Below, piece by piece: positions 1 through 10,654 of a stretch of DNA of 64,000 nt. This DNA is from Catonia carolina (taxonomy: Eukaryota > Arthropoda > Insecta > Hemiptera > Achilidae). The stretch is taken from the NCBI GenBank assembly GCA_035578175.1, contig JAQMRL010000006.1, positions 60,505,001 through 60,569,000 on the forward strand. The letters run 5' to 3'. Every line of letters starts with the position of its first letter. Positions within the stretch are counted from its first letter, which is position 1. Below the pieces are notes generated by a model that saw nothing but the letters and a program-made list of their open reading frames with translations, searched no databases and was not told where the DNA came from. Position numbers and translations under genes: made by a program.

Positions 1-309
1 TTATCAAATGGTCAGCCAATTAAATGACTGAATCATTTAAGAACAGAAGAGGTAGAGGTGTAAAAGACACTAGTCAGAGTATCTCCTCTGAAAATAATGA
101 ATTTCATTATACAGCCAGACCCTGTGGTGAATGAAGTGAAGGTGTCATTTGTAGAGTGGAAAATATGTGCTTTTCAGAGGGTCCGGCATGTTGATAAGCG
201 TACTTTTCCACTCAGTGAGGAAGGCAATGGTTAACTACCTCACTCTCGTTTTACTTAGTAAAACCTCTACAGGTTCAAACCAGTCTTTCGGCTGATGACC
301 TAAACAACA
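1..309 (+). mobile_element. S1 retroposon copy, cut by window edge
   Basis: The sequence matches the other S1 copies from the internal 'CAAATGGTCAGCCAATTAAA' block through to the 3' end CCTAAACAACA. The first ~90 bp of the element lie outside the window. The short reading frame that is open in several other S1 copies is closed here by a TAA. S1 is a SINE-like retroposon with an AAC-rich tail; see the full copies at 51180 and 55893. Confidence 0.8.
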
Positions 310-339
310 TGAAGAATCAAAATCGGTCTAAATATGAGT

Positions 340-505
340 TCTTTTTTGTATGTTTTACGTCTGACTGTTTTGAAATTTCTGCTAATGCAGACGGTGGAGA
401 ATTCTGATACATGAAAATTAATGATGAAAAATGCCAGACCTGACCGGGAATCGAACCCGGGACCCCGACCAGTTGCGCTAACCACTACGCCAACGGGCCG
501 GCCGT
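340..505 (-). mobile_element. tRNA-derived SINE (T family)
   Basis: Read on the minus strand, the head carries a pol III A box (TGGCGTAGTGGTTAGCGC) and a B box (GGTTCGATTCC), followed by a non-tRNA body with a conserved block around CCGTCTGCATTAGCAG. The insertion is flanked by a 7 bp direct repeat TATGAGT (333-339 and 506-512), as expected for LINE-mediated retroposition. No acceptor-stem pairing is seen, so this is not a functional tRNA gene. Confidence 0.85.
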
Positions 506-1080
506 TATGAGTATGAAGTAATTACTGAAGATTAGCGAGAATGTTAATGGAGTTTAGCGCCCGGATTACTTTTGAATGCACCTCATGTTAATTTATTCGA
601 AGAGAAACTATCTAATTTACGTAGAGTTTCTTTTGTTTTATTTTTATCGTATTAGTATTCTAAATAAGAAACAGGTGTTTCTTAAGCTTTTCTTCACGAA
701 ATAACTTGAACGAACTTTTTTTTACTATACCTTATTACATTTTAAACTTTGTTCCCAATTATAGTATTTTTAAATTTAAATTATACCTTTAATCCAACGG
801 TACCACCGTTGTGTAGACTTGTTATAATATGGTAGGCCTATTCTTAATTTCCTTACGTAACATCTGTCCGTTTTTCTGTTTTGTTATTATTAAAACAGTT
901 TGTGCAATTTCCTTTCAGATGTTTATTTTAAACCAGGTTTAGTTTTGTTTTTTTTTTGTAAATTTTGTAATCTTGTTTATAGTATTACTATAAAGTAATA
1001 ATAGCTAGGTTTAGTTTCTAGAAACAGACAATTTCTTTATTTTGATGGTTTTCTTTTAGTTTATTCTAAGTCACATAAAA
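506..1080. other. AT-rich stretch, nothing recognised
   Basis: No open frame of note, RNA gene, inverted terminus or match to another part of the window was seen. Confidence 0.5.
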
Positions 1081-1412
1081 ATCTTCCAATCTACTCTCCT
1101 CTCGCTTTGATAGCACCCAAGTTTCACTGCCGTAGTGTAAGGTCGGCACTGCTAATGTTTTATAAAATCTCACCCTCGTGTTTTTGCTGGTGCTATTTTT
1201 AAAGTGCGGTGGATAGTTCCGCATATTTGCTGAAATCGGTGCATCTTATTGTAAGCATCTTTATCCTGTTGGTATGTAATGTTGCAACGGATACTGAAAG
1301 TGGGAGATCTGTTCCAAAATATTATTATCAATAACAATTTTGCTTCTGACTGGCTCCTTCCTCCTGAATGCCATTACCTTGGTCTTCTTCGTCGCAACTG
1401 TAAACTTATATT
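1081..1412 (-). pseudogene. LINE reverse transcriptase C-terminal fragment (inverted part)
   Basis: Minus-strand translation gives, with frame breaks, a LINE pattern: KKTKVMAF, PVRSKIVIDNNILEQISHF, then FYKTLAVPTLHYGSETWVLS and ESRLED. The YGSETW-type motif is typical of the region just after the RT catalytic core in non-LTR retrotransposons. The same family is seen at 7863-8644 and 40250-40705. The fragment lies head-to-head with the next downstream part of the same LINE at 1449-1682, an arrangement expected from a 5' inversion at integration. It is not functional. Confidence 0.75.
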
Positions 1413-1448
1413 GTTATAGTAGGCTACTTATATATTGGGTGTAGTAGA

Positions 1449-1682
1449 GAAGATCTTTACTGGAACACCGAGATAAGGAAAGAACTCAACATCTTCTCTA
1501 TAAACGAAAAGGTATCTCAGACAGAATGCAGTGGTTAGAGCATGTAAACAGACTGAGGGAGGATAGGATACCTAAGCAGACACTGGGCTATAAGCCGGAG
1601 GGCAGGAGAAAACGAGGACGCCAGAGAAAGAGATGGGCAGATTTGAGAGGTTCGGAACAGGCAGAGATGTCTAATCCTTGAA
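1449..1682 (+). pseudogene. LINE ORF2 C-terminal fragment (direct part)
   Basis: Plus-strand translation gives TEIRKELNIFSINEK, then after one frameshift SDRMQWLEHVNRLREDRIPK, a GYKPEGRRKRGRQRKRW segment and a stop. This is the extreme C-terminus of a LINE polyprotein and follows directly, in family order, the part found inverted at 1081-1412. Together they look like one 5'-truncated and inverted insertion. Confidence 0.75.
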
Positions 1683-1744
1683 AGGCAGGAAAAAAATCTT
1701 GGTAATTAGCGAGTACATTGGGTTGAGGAACGGTGGATTTGATT

Positions 1745-1835
1745 ATGTAATAGTTTCCCAGAACCTGGCCTGGTGTCGAACCCGGGACCTCCACTTTGCA
1801 GGGTAGCATGCTAACCACTGGGCCACGAAGGCAGC
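1745..1835 (-). mobile_element. tRNA-derived SINE head fragment
   Basis: Minus strand: GTGGCCCAGTGGTTAGCATG (A-box-like) and GGTCCCGGGTTCGACACC (B-box-like), followed by a short AGGTTCTGGGAAA body. The two boxes and their spacing identify a tRNA-derived pol III head. The 3' body is short, so the copy is truncated or belongs to a different subfamily from the 340-505 copy. Confidence 0.7.
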
Positions 1836-2306
1836 TTATTTCGATGTTAGAATGATAATTTTATATAAATAATTTAAAAAAATGTTCTGTCAAATGCTTA
1901 TCTAAAACTATCCCTCGCTATTCTGTATTTATAAATGAGAAAGCCCTTTCTGACTGACTCATCATTATTCACTAATTCTCTTAATTGCACAAAGGCTAGA
2001 AAGCTGAAATTTGAAGGAGATATTCCCATTTGAGTAAATAAAAACGTTGAACATAAAAGATTTCGATATTTAATTATTAAGGGGTTGAAAAGGATGTTTA
2101 ATCCTTAAACCGATATTTTACATTTACTAAGTTCCGGACAAGCTAGATGGCCGAAACTCGGTGGAAATGTTACTTATAGTACAACCACAAAAACGCCCTC
2201 TTAAACGTTTCCAAAATGTAATCAAAGTTAGACGGCAACCAAGAAAATTATCCCATAACAATTTGAAAAATTTACCCCTAAAAGCAAATTATTTTTAATA
2301 ACTAAT
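1836..2306. other. Unassigned AT-rich stretch
   Basis: Nothing recognised. A segment around 1920-2060 resembles low-complexity insect repeat text, but no second copy was seen in the window. Confidence 0.4.
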
Positions 2307-2697
2307 GTTGTTTAGGTCATCAGTCGAAAGGCTGGTTTGAGCCTCTAAAGGTTTTATTAAGCAAAACGATGAGTTGGATGGTTGGTTTACCTTGCCTTCC
2401 TCACTGAGTTTAAAAATATGCTTATCAGCATGCCAGGCTCTCCGAAAAGCGGGCATTTTCCGCCCTGCTAATGACATCTCCACTTCATTCACCACAGGGT
2501 CTGGCTGTATAAAGAAGTTCATTACTTTCAGAGGAGATAGCTCTGACTAGTGAATTTTACACCTCTACATCTTCTGTTCTTAAACAATTCAGTCCTTTAA
2601 TTAACTGACCATGTGATAAGAAACAGAACTATCTTTTGTAGCCCTGGAACTACTATTGAGTGAAAATAATTTAACACGCCACCTGTCTGTTATGGGA
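2307..2697 (-). mobile_element. S1 retroposon, near full length
   Basis: On the minus strand it runs from the TATAACAGACAGGTGG-type head to the tail CCTAAACAAC. The internal frame beginning MNFFIQPDPVVNEVEMS is open for 75 codons in this copy. No convincing target-site duplication was found, which suggests an older insertion. Confidence 0.85.
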
Positions 2698-3321
2698 AGC
2701 AAATGTAATAAAGGAAATTGTATTAAAAGTAATAGACCTACTAAAGCTTCAACAGCCAAGACTTAATGGTCCTGGTTTGACTATGAATTTAAATATTTAT
2801 ACTCAGAACCAACACGCCTTGAGATATCAGTAAATACTCGATATTTAATGAAAATAAAAGTACTAATTCTTTATTACAACTACTAATAGATAGGGCGTTA
2901 CATTACAGATACCATACGCACTAATAATATAAACAGAGAGAGAGCAAAAGAGAGAAATGTGCTGATGAGAGTAAACTACGGAAGGAAGGCTGGGTCGTAT
3001 ACGGAAAGGATTAAAATATGTAGTCAGTGCCAAACCGAACGCTTCTATCTCCCCCCTCTCTACCCTTCATCACACAAGATGGGCCACTTTGTGAGATTAA
3101 TGGAAGGGTATTGGGAGTTGATCGGAGGACATTGCCCTTTAAAACGAACCAAACAACATACCACTTAAAGCAAATTAACATTTTAAACCGTATTTTGATA
3201 TCGAAAGGTAGGTAGTACAATGTACAGGAGTATCATCAGTTAAAATATGCAAACAATAATAATATATTACAATTTTAGATCTGAATAAAATTAATTTAAG
3301 TTACTTTTAAACCTAAATAAA
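2698..3321. other. Unassigned stretch
   Basis: Small overlapping frames occur on both strands around 2959-3220, but none shows a recognisable motif or a clear start context. A short GA-rich run lies at 2934-2958. I see no supported gene. Confidence 0.4.
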
Positions 3322-3504
3322 ATCTATTAGTTTCAGGGCGATAAAAAAAAAGTTCCGTTTCTTATCACATGGTCGGACAATTATATGACTAAAGTATTTA
3401 AGAACAGAAGAGGTAGAGGTGTAAAAGACCAAGTTAGTGTCACAGTTATCTTCTCTGAGAGTAATGAATTTCATTTAACAGCCACATCCTGTGGTGATCT
3501 AGTG
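3322..3504 (+). mobile_element. S1 5' half, plus arm of an inverted pair
   Basis: Matches the S1 head from the CTATTAGTTTCAGGGC region to CCTGTGGTGATCTAGTG and then diverges. It faces a second S1 head in the opposite orientation at 3642-3790, so the two can fold into a hairpin with a loop of roughly 140-200 bp. Confidence 0.75.
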
Positions 3505-3641
3505 GGAGAAACAGCTGCAAACCGGCTGCCTCCCTTAATTTGTAATGAAGAAAAAATTAGGCAATTTCCAAACGGTGCCTATCACCAATTTGTAGTAAAA
3601 AAGTAGCTGAAAAAACACGGATGGTCCTGAACGGTTGAGTT

Positions 3642-3790
3642 CACCTTTTACACCTCTACCTCTGCTGTTCGTAAATGCGTCAGTCATGTAATTGGTTGAT
3701 CATGTGATAAGAAACAGAACTATTGTGTGTAACCCCAGAACTAGCAGATCGAGTGCAAATAATTTAACACTCCACCTGCCCGTTATGGGC
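3642..3790 (-). mobile_element. S1 5' fragment, minus arm of an inverted pair
   Basis: Minus-strand S1 head: GGTGCCCATAACGGGCAGG through the TAAGAACAG-type hairpin arm to the GTAGAGGTGTAAAAGG block. It lacks the 3' half and tail. Confidence 0.75.
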
Positions 3791-3968
3791 ACCCATTAAT
3801 TCATTATTACGTCCATATATTTGTTAAATCCGGGTTATCCGAAACGAGTGCGCTCCATTTTTTTTTCGAAAAAAAGGGAATCCTACTGAACACCTAAAAA
3901 TAAATTTACGAAACGTTTTAAAAAGTTGAATATCATAGAAAAATATTAAGAATCTTTTAAAAACCATA

Positions 3969-4039
3969 AGAAAAAACTCAATTTCGAAAAATCGAAATGA
4001 AATCCTTCCTATATATTCTTATAGGAGAGAAAGTAAAAA
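3969..4039 (+). mobile_element. H1 3'-terminal fragment
   Basis: Contains the H1 3' signature: CTCAATTTCGAAAAATCGA, the terminal hairpin CCTATATATTCTTATAGG (one mismatch) and AGAGAAAGTAAAAAA. Only about 70 bp of the element remain. Confidence 0.75.
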
Positions 4040-4078
4040 AGCACTTAATCAGAGAAAAAGAGAAATTCAGAAAATAAA

Positions 4079-4654
4079 AACCTGGTATGAAGCACACACG
4101 ACTTTTTCTTCCAAATGTAAACAATAAAACATTTACAACCTCTGTTTAATAGTTAGTGCACAATTTAAAATTAAAAACAACCTGATTTTAATCATGAGTG
4201 AAAGACGCAAAATCAACCTCTGTTCGACTTAAAAATACAGAAAATCACTAATTGACGCTAAACTAAGCGCTGTAGAAGAAAATGCTTAAAATAAAAGTAG
4301 TAGACTTTATTTTTCCTATAACTTTAATTTTATATATTTGTCGTAAAATCAACACTAGACCGATTTTGATGAAAATGTTCGTGTCAGGTCCCCGTAATGG
4401 TATACCTAATTTGAGTTTCAAGTTTCAACTTCGTACGCTATTCCGTTCTTGAGATATTTCGTTCGCACGCACACACACACACACACACACACGCACGCAC
4501 ACACACACACACACAACAACAACAACAACAAATCCTTAAAAACATGTTTTTTTTGTTCAGGAGGCCTGAAAACTTGTATATCCGGTGAAAAATCGACATG
4601 AAAACAATACTTTCCTTCCCTATAAATTCATGTAGGGTAAGAGAAAGTAAAAAG
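4079..4654 (+). mobile_element. H1 element, internally shortened copy
   Basis: The 5' end CCTGGTATGAAGCACACACG followed by ACTTTTTCTTCCAAATG is a diverged H1 start. The 3' end has GTATATCCGGTGAAAA, a terminal hairpin relic and GTAAGAGAAAGTAAAAA. The CA and CAA microsatellite typical of this family lies at 4466-4531. It is about 575 bp against ~950 bp for intact copies, so one internal unit is missing. Confidence 0.8.
4466..4531. repeat. (CA)n/(CAA)n microsatellite inside H1
   Basis: Alternating CA with CGCA interruptions, ending in five or six CAA units. It sits at the position where other H1 copies also hold a CA tract, just before the 3' GTTTTTTGGGTTCAGG block. Confidence 0.95.
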
Positions 4655-5138
4655 AAAGGTAGAAAATACTCGTAGGACTAGAGGTAAATACTGAGAGTGA
4701 ATAATTTTGTATCCCATCTGCACCACAATGTTACGGTTAAGAAAATAGTCTATCAAATGGTTTTATTTTCCCCTTATCTTAGCCAGGGTGGAAACTGTTA
4801 GTTTATATATACGAATATACTATACTGTCTTGAATTTTATTGAGGTTTCTATCAGTTCGGATAGAGTAACATTAGCCATCTTGCAGACAATTTCCGTATT
4901 TATTTGTTTTATATAGCGAACAGTTTTCGCTATATAAATTTCCCGGTAGTGAAAATTACAGCGGGTCTTTTCTAAGTTGTAACTAACATTTTATTACTGA
5001 ATTGTTATGTGCTACACAACAGAACTTTTACAATTAATTGGAAATAAGTTTATTTCTTTGTTATAACCCTTACATTTATTTATTAAAGTCTATCCGCGTT
5101 CACAGTTACTGTACTTTATTGCACTAAAATACCGACAC
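4655..5138. other. Unassigned AT-rich stretch
   Basis: No frame, motif or repeat match recognised. 'TATATAGCGAACAGTTTTCG' and 'CGCTATATAAATT' near 4911-4940 form a small imperfect palindrome. Confidence 0.4.
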
Positions 5139-5215
5139 TGTGGTGGCTCAGTCATTTCGTACTTAATTGCTTAAGACCAGATCTCAGTTTGATTCCTGAC
5201 TAGGTTTTAAAAGTG
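5139..5215 (+). mobile_element. Degenerate tRNA-like SINE head
   Basis: TGGTGGCTCAGTCATTTCG resembles an A box and CAGTTTGATTCC a B box with about the right spacing. It is strongly diverged, with no clear body or flanking duplication. A chance resemblance is possible. Confidence 0.4.
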
Positions 5216-5344
5216 ACTAACATTAACTGGTAAAGCTTTCAATATTTTTACTTTCTCTCATCCAATATAAATATAATAAAGGTAAGGAAAGTATTTTTTG
5301 TCAAATTAATAATAGAATAATGTATTAATGACTTGTAGTCATTA

Positions 5345-5580
5345 ATATTTTGATTCATTCCGCATAATATGGCCTAAATATTGGAGTTCCCTACTTTTAA
5401 TGGTGGATATGATTTCCACGTATTTCTTTATCCTCCTAAGAACCTCTACATTTGACATCTGAGTATAGTCCATGGAACCCTCAACATTCATCTATACAGC
5501 CACGTCTCAAATGCCTCCATTTTCCTTGTAATGTCTCCATCCAAGATCCAGAACTCTACACCGTACATATATTTATTTCC
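5345..5580 (-). pseudogene. LINE RT C-terminal fragment
   Basis: Minus-strand translation with one stop and one frameshift: YGVEFWILDGDITRKMEAFE, then WLYR-stop-MLRVPWT, MSNVEVLRRIKKYVEII, IKSRELQYLGHIMRNESKY. This is the well-known C-terminal pattern of a LINE family widespread in arthropods (YGxExW, RKMEAFE.WLYRRMLRVPW, ELQYLGHIMRN). The following part of the same family is seen elsewhere at 20795-21000, 43335-43620 and 53713-53880. Both ends are truncated and it is not coding. Confidence 0.8.
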
Positions 5581-5774
5581 CCATTGCTTACAAGAAAATA
5601 TCATTACAATATAAATGTTAATTTCCTTAATTATACTTTGAAAATCTAAAACTATTTATTTTAATTCGTGGTGGGAAAATTAATCCACCCAACTACGGTT
5701 CCCCTTTTCAAGGGTAGATCAATTCAGTGCTTCTTTGTTTATTAACTACTGCAACTACTACGGTAATCTATTAG

Positions 5775-6135
5775 TGTGTTAGTAATTACAACTACAGTTC
5801 AACCGTGTTAGTTTGCTCCTACTATCAACAAACAAAAGCCACCTACTACAGGGTGCACGTTAGAGTCTGCGACTTGACGGATGTCGTATTAAGTAAACTA
5901 TTTTTTTAAATTATAAGTACTTAAAGTACTAAAAACATCAGTCATGATATGATGTAGGCCTAACAATTTCATTTAGAAAAATACTTTAAAAGTATTTTGT
6001 ATTTAATCAGCGTGTATACATTTTGATATAATGCGCATGCTCAGTGACGTCATTATTTGTTTACATTAGGAGCAAACTAAGAGAGGCTGAACTATACATG
6101 TTAGTTACTTAAATACTAATTAAACTACTAACACA
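5775..6135. mobile_element. Putative MITE with terminal inverted repeats
   Basis: The ends TGTGTTAGTA and TACTAACACA are inverted copies. Further in, TAGTTCAACC..TTAGTTTGCTCCTA (near 5803-5830) pairs with TAGGAGCAAACTAAG..GGCTGAACTA (near 6067-6095). The centre carries a TGACGTCA palindrome at about 6046. No open frame. I could not settle a target-site duplication, so the superfamily is unknown. Confidence 0.55.
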
Positions 6136-6924
6136 TTTTTATTAAAAAATATGCTGTTATATAATTATATATTATAAACAAATGAAAAACAAAACAAACA
6201 AAAGAATTCATTTAGAAATACATAACTAAAATCGAAACCGGTAAACGAGCTTACAAAACTATATATTTCCTGGAGTAACCATTTTTCTATAGCTTCTCTC
6301 CCTACTTCCAATGGGGATAAAAAGAACAAAATACATGAAGATATAATATAACATAACATCTTAGATACCTAATATTCGATACAAGAGCAATGTTATAACT
6401 CTTGAAAATACGTAGAACCAATTTTATTAAATAAACACAAATAAGAATTTAAAAAAAAACAATGAGATGATAAATTAAGCGTAAAATTATTATGTTTTTT
6501 TAAAATAAAGGAAAGTAATAATGAGATAGTACTAGCAGTACTTAAAAGGAAATGCATCGGAAACCCGACATTTTTGAATAATGCATACGGGAAGGAACTG
6601 ATAATAAAATAATAAAAAAAACAATTTACAAACCAACTTAACTATCTTACAATTTATACGCATACATAAATGTACAAAGAGAGAGATATGTCCATAACTT
6701 AAGAGGAGGAGGAGGATGTTAAATATTATGTATGTACTAACCATGAATCACAACGGATATGATGATTACGTTAAAATATAAATTCATCGTGTTAAAAACA
6801 AGAACACATCCTACATACACTACACGCCTATCGTTAAGAACAAATTAAAATCTAAATATTTTAACTGCGTTAACCTCTGCTAAATACTTCAATATACATT
6901 ACGATTTTAAATGAAATAGGATAA
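6136..6924. other. AT-rich stretch, nothing recognised
   Basis: Only short frames of low-complexity composition are present (6165-6359 and 6532-6744, minus). They have no motifs. Confidence 0.5.
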
Positions 6925-7849
6925 TTTGGTGTGAAACACTCACACGACATTTTCTTGCCAATTCAAAATAATGAACAATATAACTTAACATTGCAATAAA
7001 ACATTAGAAATAAACAAAATACATAACTTATTTTAATAATGAGTGAAAAACGCAAAATGAAAATCAACCTCAGTTTAGCTTAAAAATACGGAAAATTACC
7101 CTTTCACGCTAAACTAGGTTCTGTAGACAAAAATGCTCTAAATAAAAGTTGTAGATCTTTTAATTTCCTGTAAATTTTATTATAATTATATTACACTTTT
7201 GTCATAAAATGCATGCTAAGGCTGCAATCTTAAAAAAAATCGAATTTCCACACGTTTTCGTGAGAAAAAAACAGAAAATCGCTAATTACCGCTAAATTTA
7301 ACGTTATATAAAAATATGTTTGAAATAAAAGTTTTAGAATTTTCAATTCTCCACAACTCTTACTACATACATTTTTGCGCTAAAATGCATATTAAGGTCG
7401 CAATCTTAAAAAAACAATTTTTTTACTAGAAAACAGCCTCACTAAGACTTCAGCAGACATGACGCCTACCCTATCTTGTAAAGCATAAAAAATTTACTAA
7501 ATGTGGCGAGGCGATTTTGAAAAAAATCGTAGGAGCCATTTTAGAGAAACTCACAAAAAAGTGAAAAATTACACGAATTAACTAGGTACTACTTCCGGTT
7601 GACCGATTTTGATGAAAATGTTCGCGTCGGGTCCTCTAGTGGTATCTAACTTAAGTTTTAAAAGTTTCAAGTTCGTACGATTTTCCGTTCTTGAGATATT
7701 CTGTTCACACACACACCAATCGCTAAAAACATGTTTTTTGGGTTGAGGGGGTCTGAAAACGTGTAGATCCGGTGAAAACTCAATTTCGAAAAATCTACAT
7801 GAAAACAATACTTTCCTTCCTATATATTCATATAGGCAAGAGAAAGTAA
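6925..7849 (+). mobile_element. H1 element, full length
   Basis: Starts TTGGTGTGAAACACTCACAC and ends CCTATATATTCATATAGG + CAAGAGAAAGTAA. Subterminal inverted repeats: TTTTCTTGCC at the 5' end against GGCAAGAGAAAG at the 3' end. Both internal diverged repeat units are present (CACGCTAAACTAGG.. and ACCGCTAAATTTAACG..). The CA tract is short. No coding capacity. A LINE fragment begins 14 bp downstream. Confidence 0.9.
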
Positions 7850-7862
7850 TAGGATAAAAATA

Positions 7863-8644
7863 TCAACAAGGAAAACGAAGATAATGGCTTCCGCTGGTAA
7901 AGACCCAGTTCGCTCGAAAATAGTGCTGGATGATAGGATTTTGGAACAAGTTTCCTATTTCACATACGAATTTGATGGAGAAATTTTGAAAAGAGTAAAT
8001 AAATTTCAGACGGTTTGCGGCTTCATTAACAAGGCCTTTAGAAAAAAAACAAGGAAAGAAATAAAAACACGTACTGTCTGTCTATAAATTGATGGCCTCT
8101 CGCAGAGAGGACTAAAATCGGCCCGCTACTAGCCTTCTCAATAACACTTGATTATGTACCAATTTCAGTGTACTATTTAGTAGTAGTACATAATGAAATG
8201 TTATTGAGAAGGCTAGTAGCGGGCTGATTCTGCTCCTCTCTGCGGGAGGCCATCAAGTCATAGACAGACAGTATGTATGACGAGATGGCAGTTCCCCTGC
8301 TGCTTTATGGTTGCGAATCATGGATGCTAAGAACAGTCCAATTAAGAAAAGTAGAAGCCGCTGAAATCAGATTCATGAGATTGGTGAAGGGATGCTTCCA
8401 GCAAGATCAGATTTGCAGTAGTGACATCAGGAGAGAACTAGAGAGATACGAAATCATCCTAGAGAAAATTAACCGATACAGGACTCGATGGTCATTTTTC
8501 AAGAAAGACAAGTGAAAGAATTACAGTCCAAGCATTGCAATATTGCCCAATTAGAAGAAGGTTGAGTAGACTAAGGAAAAGGTGGTTTGAGGCTAGAACA
8601 AACGTAGCGCCTAATCCGGAAGCGGTAGAAGAAGAAAAATATTA
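7863..8644 (+). pseudogene. LINE RT C-terminal fragment, split by a MITE
   Basis: Plus-strand reading: TRKTKIM, KDPVRSKIVLDDRILEQVSY, a VNKFQTVCGFI segment, KKTRKEIKTR. After removal of the MITE at 8074-8271 it continues in the same frame: MYDEMAVPLLLYGCESWMLR, QLRKVEAAEIRFMRLVKGCF, RRELERYEIILEKINRYRTR, then a stop at 8515. Frame-shifted remains reach a RWFEARTNVAPNPEA end. The LYGCESW and EAAEIRFMR motifs are those of a non-LTR retrotransposon polyprotein. It is 5'-truncated and dead. The same family occurs at 1081-1682 and 40250-40705. Confidence 0.85.
8074..8271. mobile_element. 198 bp MITE with long inverted repeats, TA target
   Basis: The ends are CTGTCTGTCTAT and ATAGACAGACAG, and the arms pair over about 90 bp with small mismatches (GCCCGCTACTAGCCTTCTCA against its complement). 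It is flanked by TA on both sides (8072-8073 and 8272-8273), as in Tc1/mariner-type MITEs. Excising it together with one TA rejoins the LINE reading frame exactly, which dates it after the LINE insertion. Confidence 0.9.
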
Positions 8645-8892
8645 AAATATTTACGAAGTTTAAAGATTGCAATGACAAATCAAAAAATACAAGGTAACAA
8701 TAATACAGTAAAAGTTAAAAAAATAATATAATAAAAACACCCTTTCATTTCGTTTTAAAACTTTTATTTAAAATTTTTAACTGTGCACAATACACAACCA
8801 GAAAATGAGATACAAATTACAAATAAATAACATGAAAGAAGTAAAAACAAAGATTGATACCCAGTGGTGTATCTTTGGCTATATAAACATTT

Positions 8893-8990
8893 ATGCCCAT
8901 AACAGGCAGATGGAGTGTTGAATTTTTTGCACTCGATCTGCTAGTTACAGGACTACAAAAAATAATTCTGTTTTTTATCACATAATTGTA
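8893..8990 (+). mobile_element. S1 5' fragment fused to H1
   Basis: The S1 head starts with TGCCCATAACAGGCAGATGG and runs to TATCACATAATTG, where it breaks off. H1 sequence follows about 10 bp later, suggesting a deletion or recombination junction. Confidence 0.75.
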
Positions 8991-8999
8991 TAAGACCAC

Positions 9000-9370
9000 A
9001 TTCGCCTCAAAAATTTCAGTAGACTCGGCGCTCACCTTTCTTGTAGAGCATAAAAAATGTAGTAAAATAGGCAATTGAAAAAAATCGTACTTTCCGTTTT
9101 AGAGAAAATTGCAAAAAAGTGAAAAATCACACGAATAAACTACTACTTTCGGTTGACCGATTTTTATGAAAATGTTCACGTCGAGTACTCTTATGGTACC
9201 TTACTTAAAGTTCCAAGTTTCAACATTGTAATGTATTCCGTTCTTGAGATATTTTCTTCACATACACACACAAACCAATGCTTAAAATATATTATATTTT
9301 GTGTTCAGGAGGCCTGAAAACCAATATTCGGTAAAACCTCGATTTCAAAAAATCAACATGAAAATAAAAA
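9000..9370 (+). mobile_element. H1 3'-half fragment lacking its terminus
   Basis: Begins at the H1 GCCTCAAAAATTTCAG block, continues through the CTACTACTTTCGGTTGACCG and TTCTTGAGATATTTTC blocks, and stops after the AAATCAACATGAAAAT motif, before the terminal hairpin. Confidence 0.75.
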
Positions 9371-9850
9371 TGGGTAGTATACAGTTAAAAAACAATGAAT
9401 ATAGAGAAAATTTTATCCTAGATTAAATTTAACTTTAATACAGATAAAAATTTGTTTAAATGAATGTCTTGTCAAAAGAAAAATGTTGGAGAATAAAAAC
9501 GATATTTCACAGAAGAAAATTGAAAATAAAAATTTAATCCAATCCAGTACGCCGTACAAGAGTTACGCACTTATATTCAAGTTGCCTCATAGCACTATAG
9601 AACGTCCCGTAAATCACATTAAAATTTACTAAAGCGAGACTGCCAACATTCCAAAAATTAATCTGGCACACAATTCGGAAACAATAAAGGAATGCAGACA
9701 TTTGAAAATACAGATGTCTGCAGTTTGTATTATACTCCAATATAATATTCGCATGCACATTACTCATGAAAGAAATCTTTAATACATGAATTTCGCATAC
9801 AATTTTATGGAAAAACGGTAAAACATTAGTTACTATTAAAAAAAAAAAAA
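9371..9850. other. Unassigned stretch
   Basis: A 139-codon minus frame spans 9534-9953, but it runs into the H1 5' end and the S1 tail and shows no motif. I do not regard it as a gene. Confidence 0.5.
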
Positions 9851-10650
9851 TCTGATGTGAAACACTCACACAACTTTTTCTTGTCAATGTAAATAATGAA
9901 CAATGTAACCTATGCTTAATCATGAGTAAACAATGTGTTGTTGTTAAGGTCAACAGCCAAAAGGCTGGTTTGAACCTCTAGAGGTTTTACTAAGTAAAAC
10001 GAGAAGTGAGGTGGTTTACCATTGCCTTCCTTACTGAGTGGAAAAGTACGCTTATCAGTATGCCGGGCCCTCTGAAAAGCACATATTTTCCACTCTGTAA
10101 ATGACACCTTCACTTCATTCACAACAGGGTCTGGCTGTGCAATGAAATTCATTACTTTCAGAGAAGATAACTCTGATTAGTGTCTTTTACACCTCTACCT
10201 CTTCTGTTCTTAAATGATCCAGTCATTTAATTGACTGACCATGTGATAAGAAACAGAACTATTTATTTTAGCCCTGCAACAAACAGATTGAGTGTAAATA
10301 ATTTGACACTCCACCTGTCTGTTATGGGCAGAAAACAATATAAAATGAAAAATATAACCCAGTTTTAATCACGAGTGAATGATTTAATGGAAATTAACCT
10401 CTACAGAACTTTAAAATTCGAAAAATCACTAATTTACGCTTAACTAGGTATCGTAGAAAATAATTCTTAAAATAAAAGTTATATTTAATGAGATTCATAC
10501 TTTTGTCGTAAAATGAAAACTACGGAGACAATCTTAAAAAACCACATTTTTTACTAATTTAGATGAGCAAAATACAGAAAATTATTAATTGACGCTTCTA
10601 GAAAAAAAGCTTGTAATAAAAGCTGTATTATTAAGAAAAATTGTAGAAAA
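9851..10650 (+). mobile_element. H1 element interrupted by S1, 3' truncated
   Basis: The 5' end TCTGATGTGAAACACTCACA and ACTTTTTCTTGTCAATG are typical. S1 is inserted at 9935-10331. H1 continues afterwards with ATATAACCCAGTTTTAATCA and the first internal unit, then stops where LINE sequence begins near 10650. Confidence 0.85.
9935..10331 (-). mobile_element. S1 retroposon, full length with 7 bp duplication
   Basis: A complete minus-strand copy from CTGCCCATAACAGACAGGTG to the tail CAACAACAC. It lies in an H1 copy and is flanked by AAACAAT on both sides (9928-9934 and 10333-10339). Uninterrupted H1 copies confirm the empty site (CATGAGTAAACAATGTAAAA). The short internal frame, here up to 78 codons, is open. 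Confidence 0.9.
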
Positions 10651-10654
10651 ATTC

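Noticed and set aside
9534..9953. 139-codon minus frame
   Set aside because: It starts in an S1/H1 junction, has no motif, and is hydrophobic AT-rich text as expected by chance.
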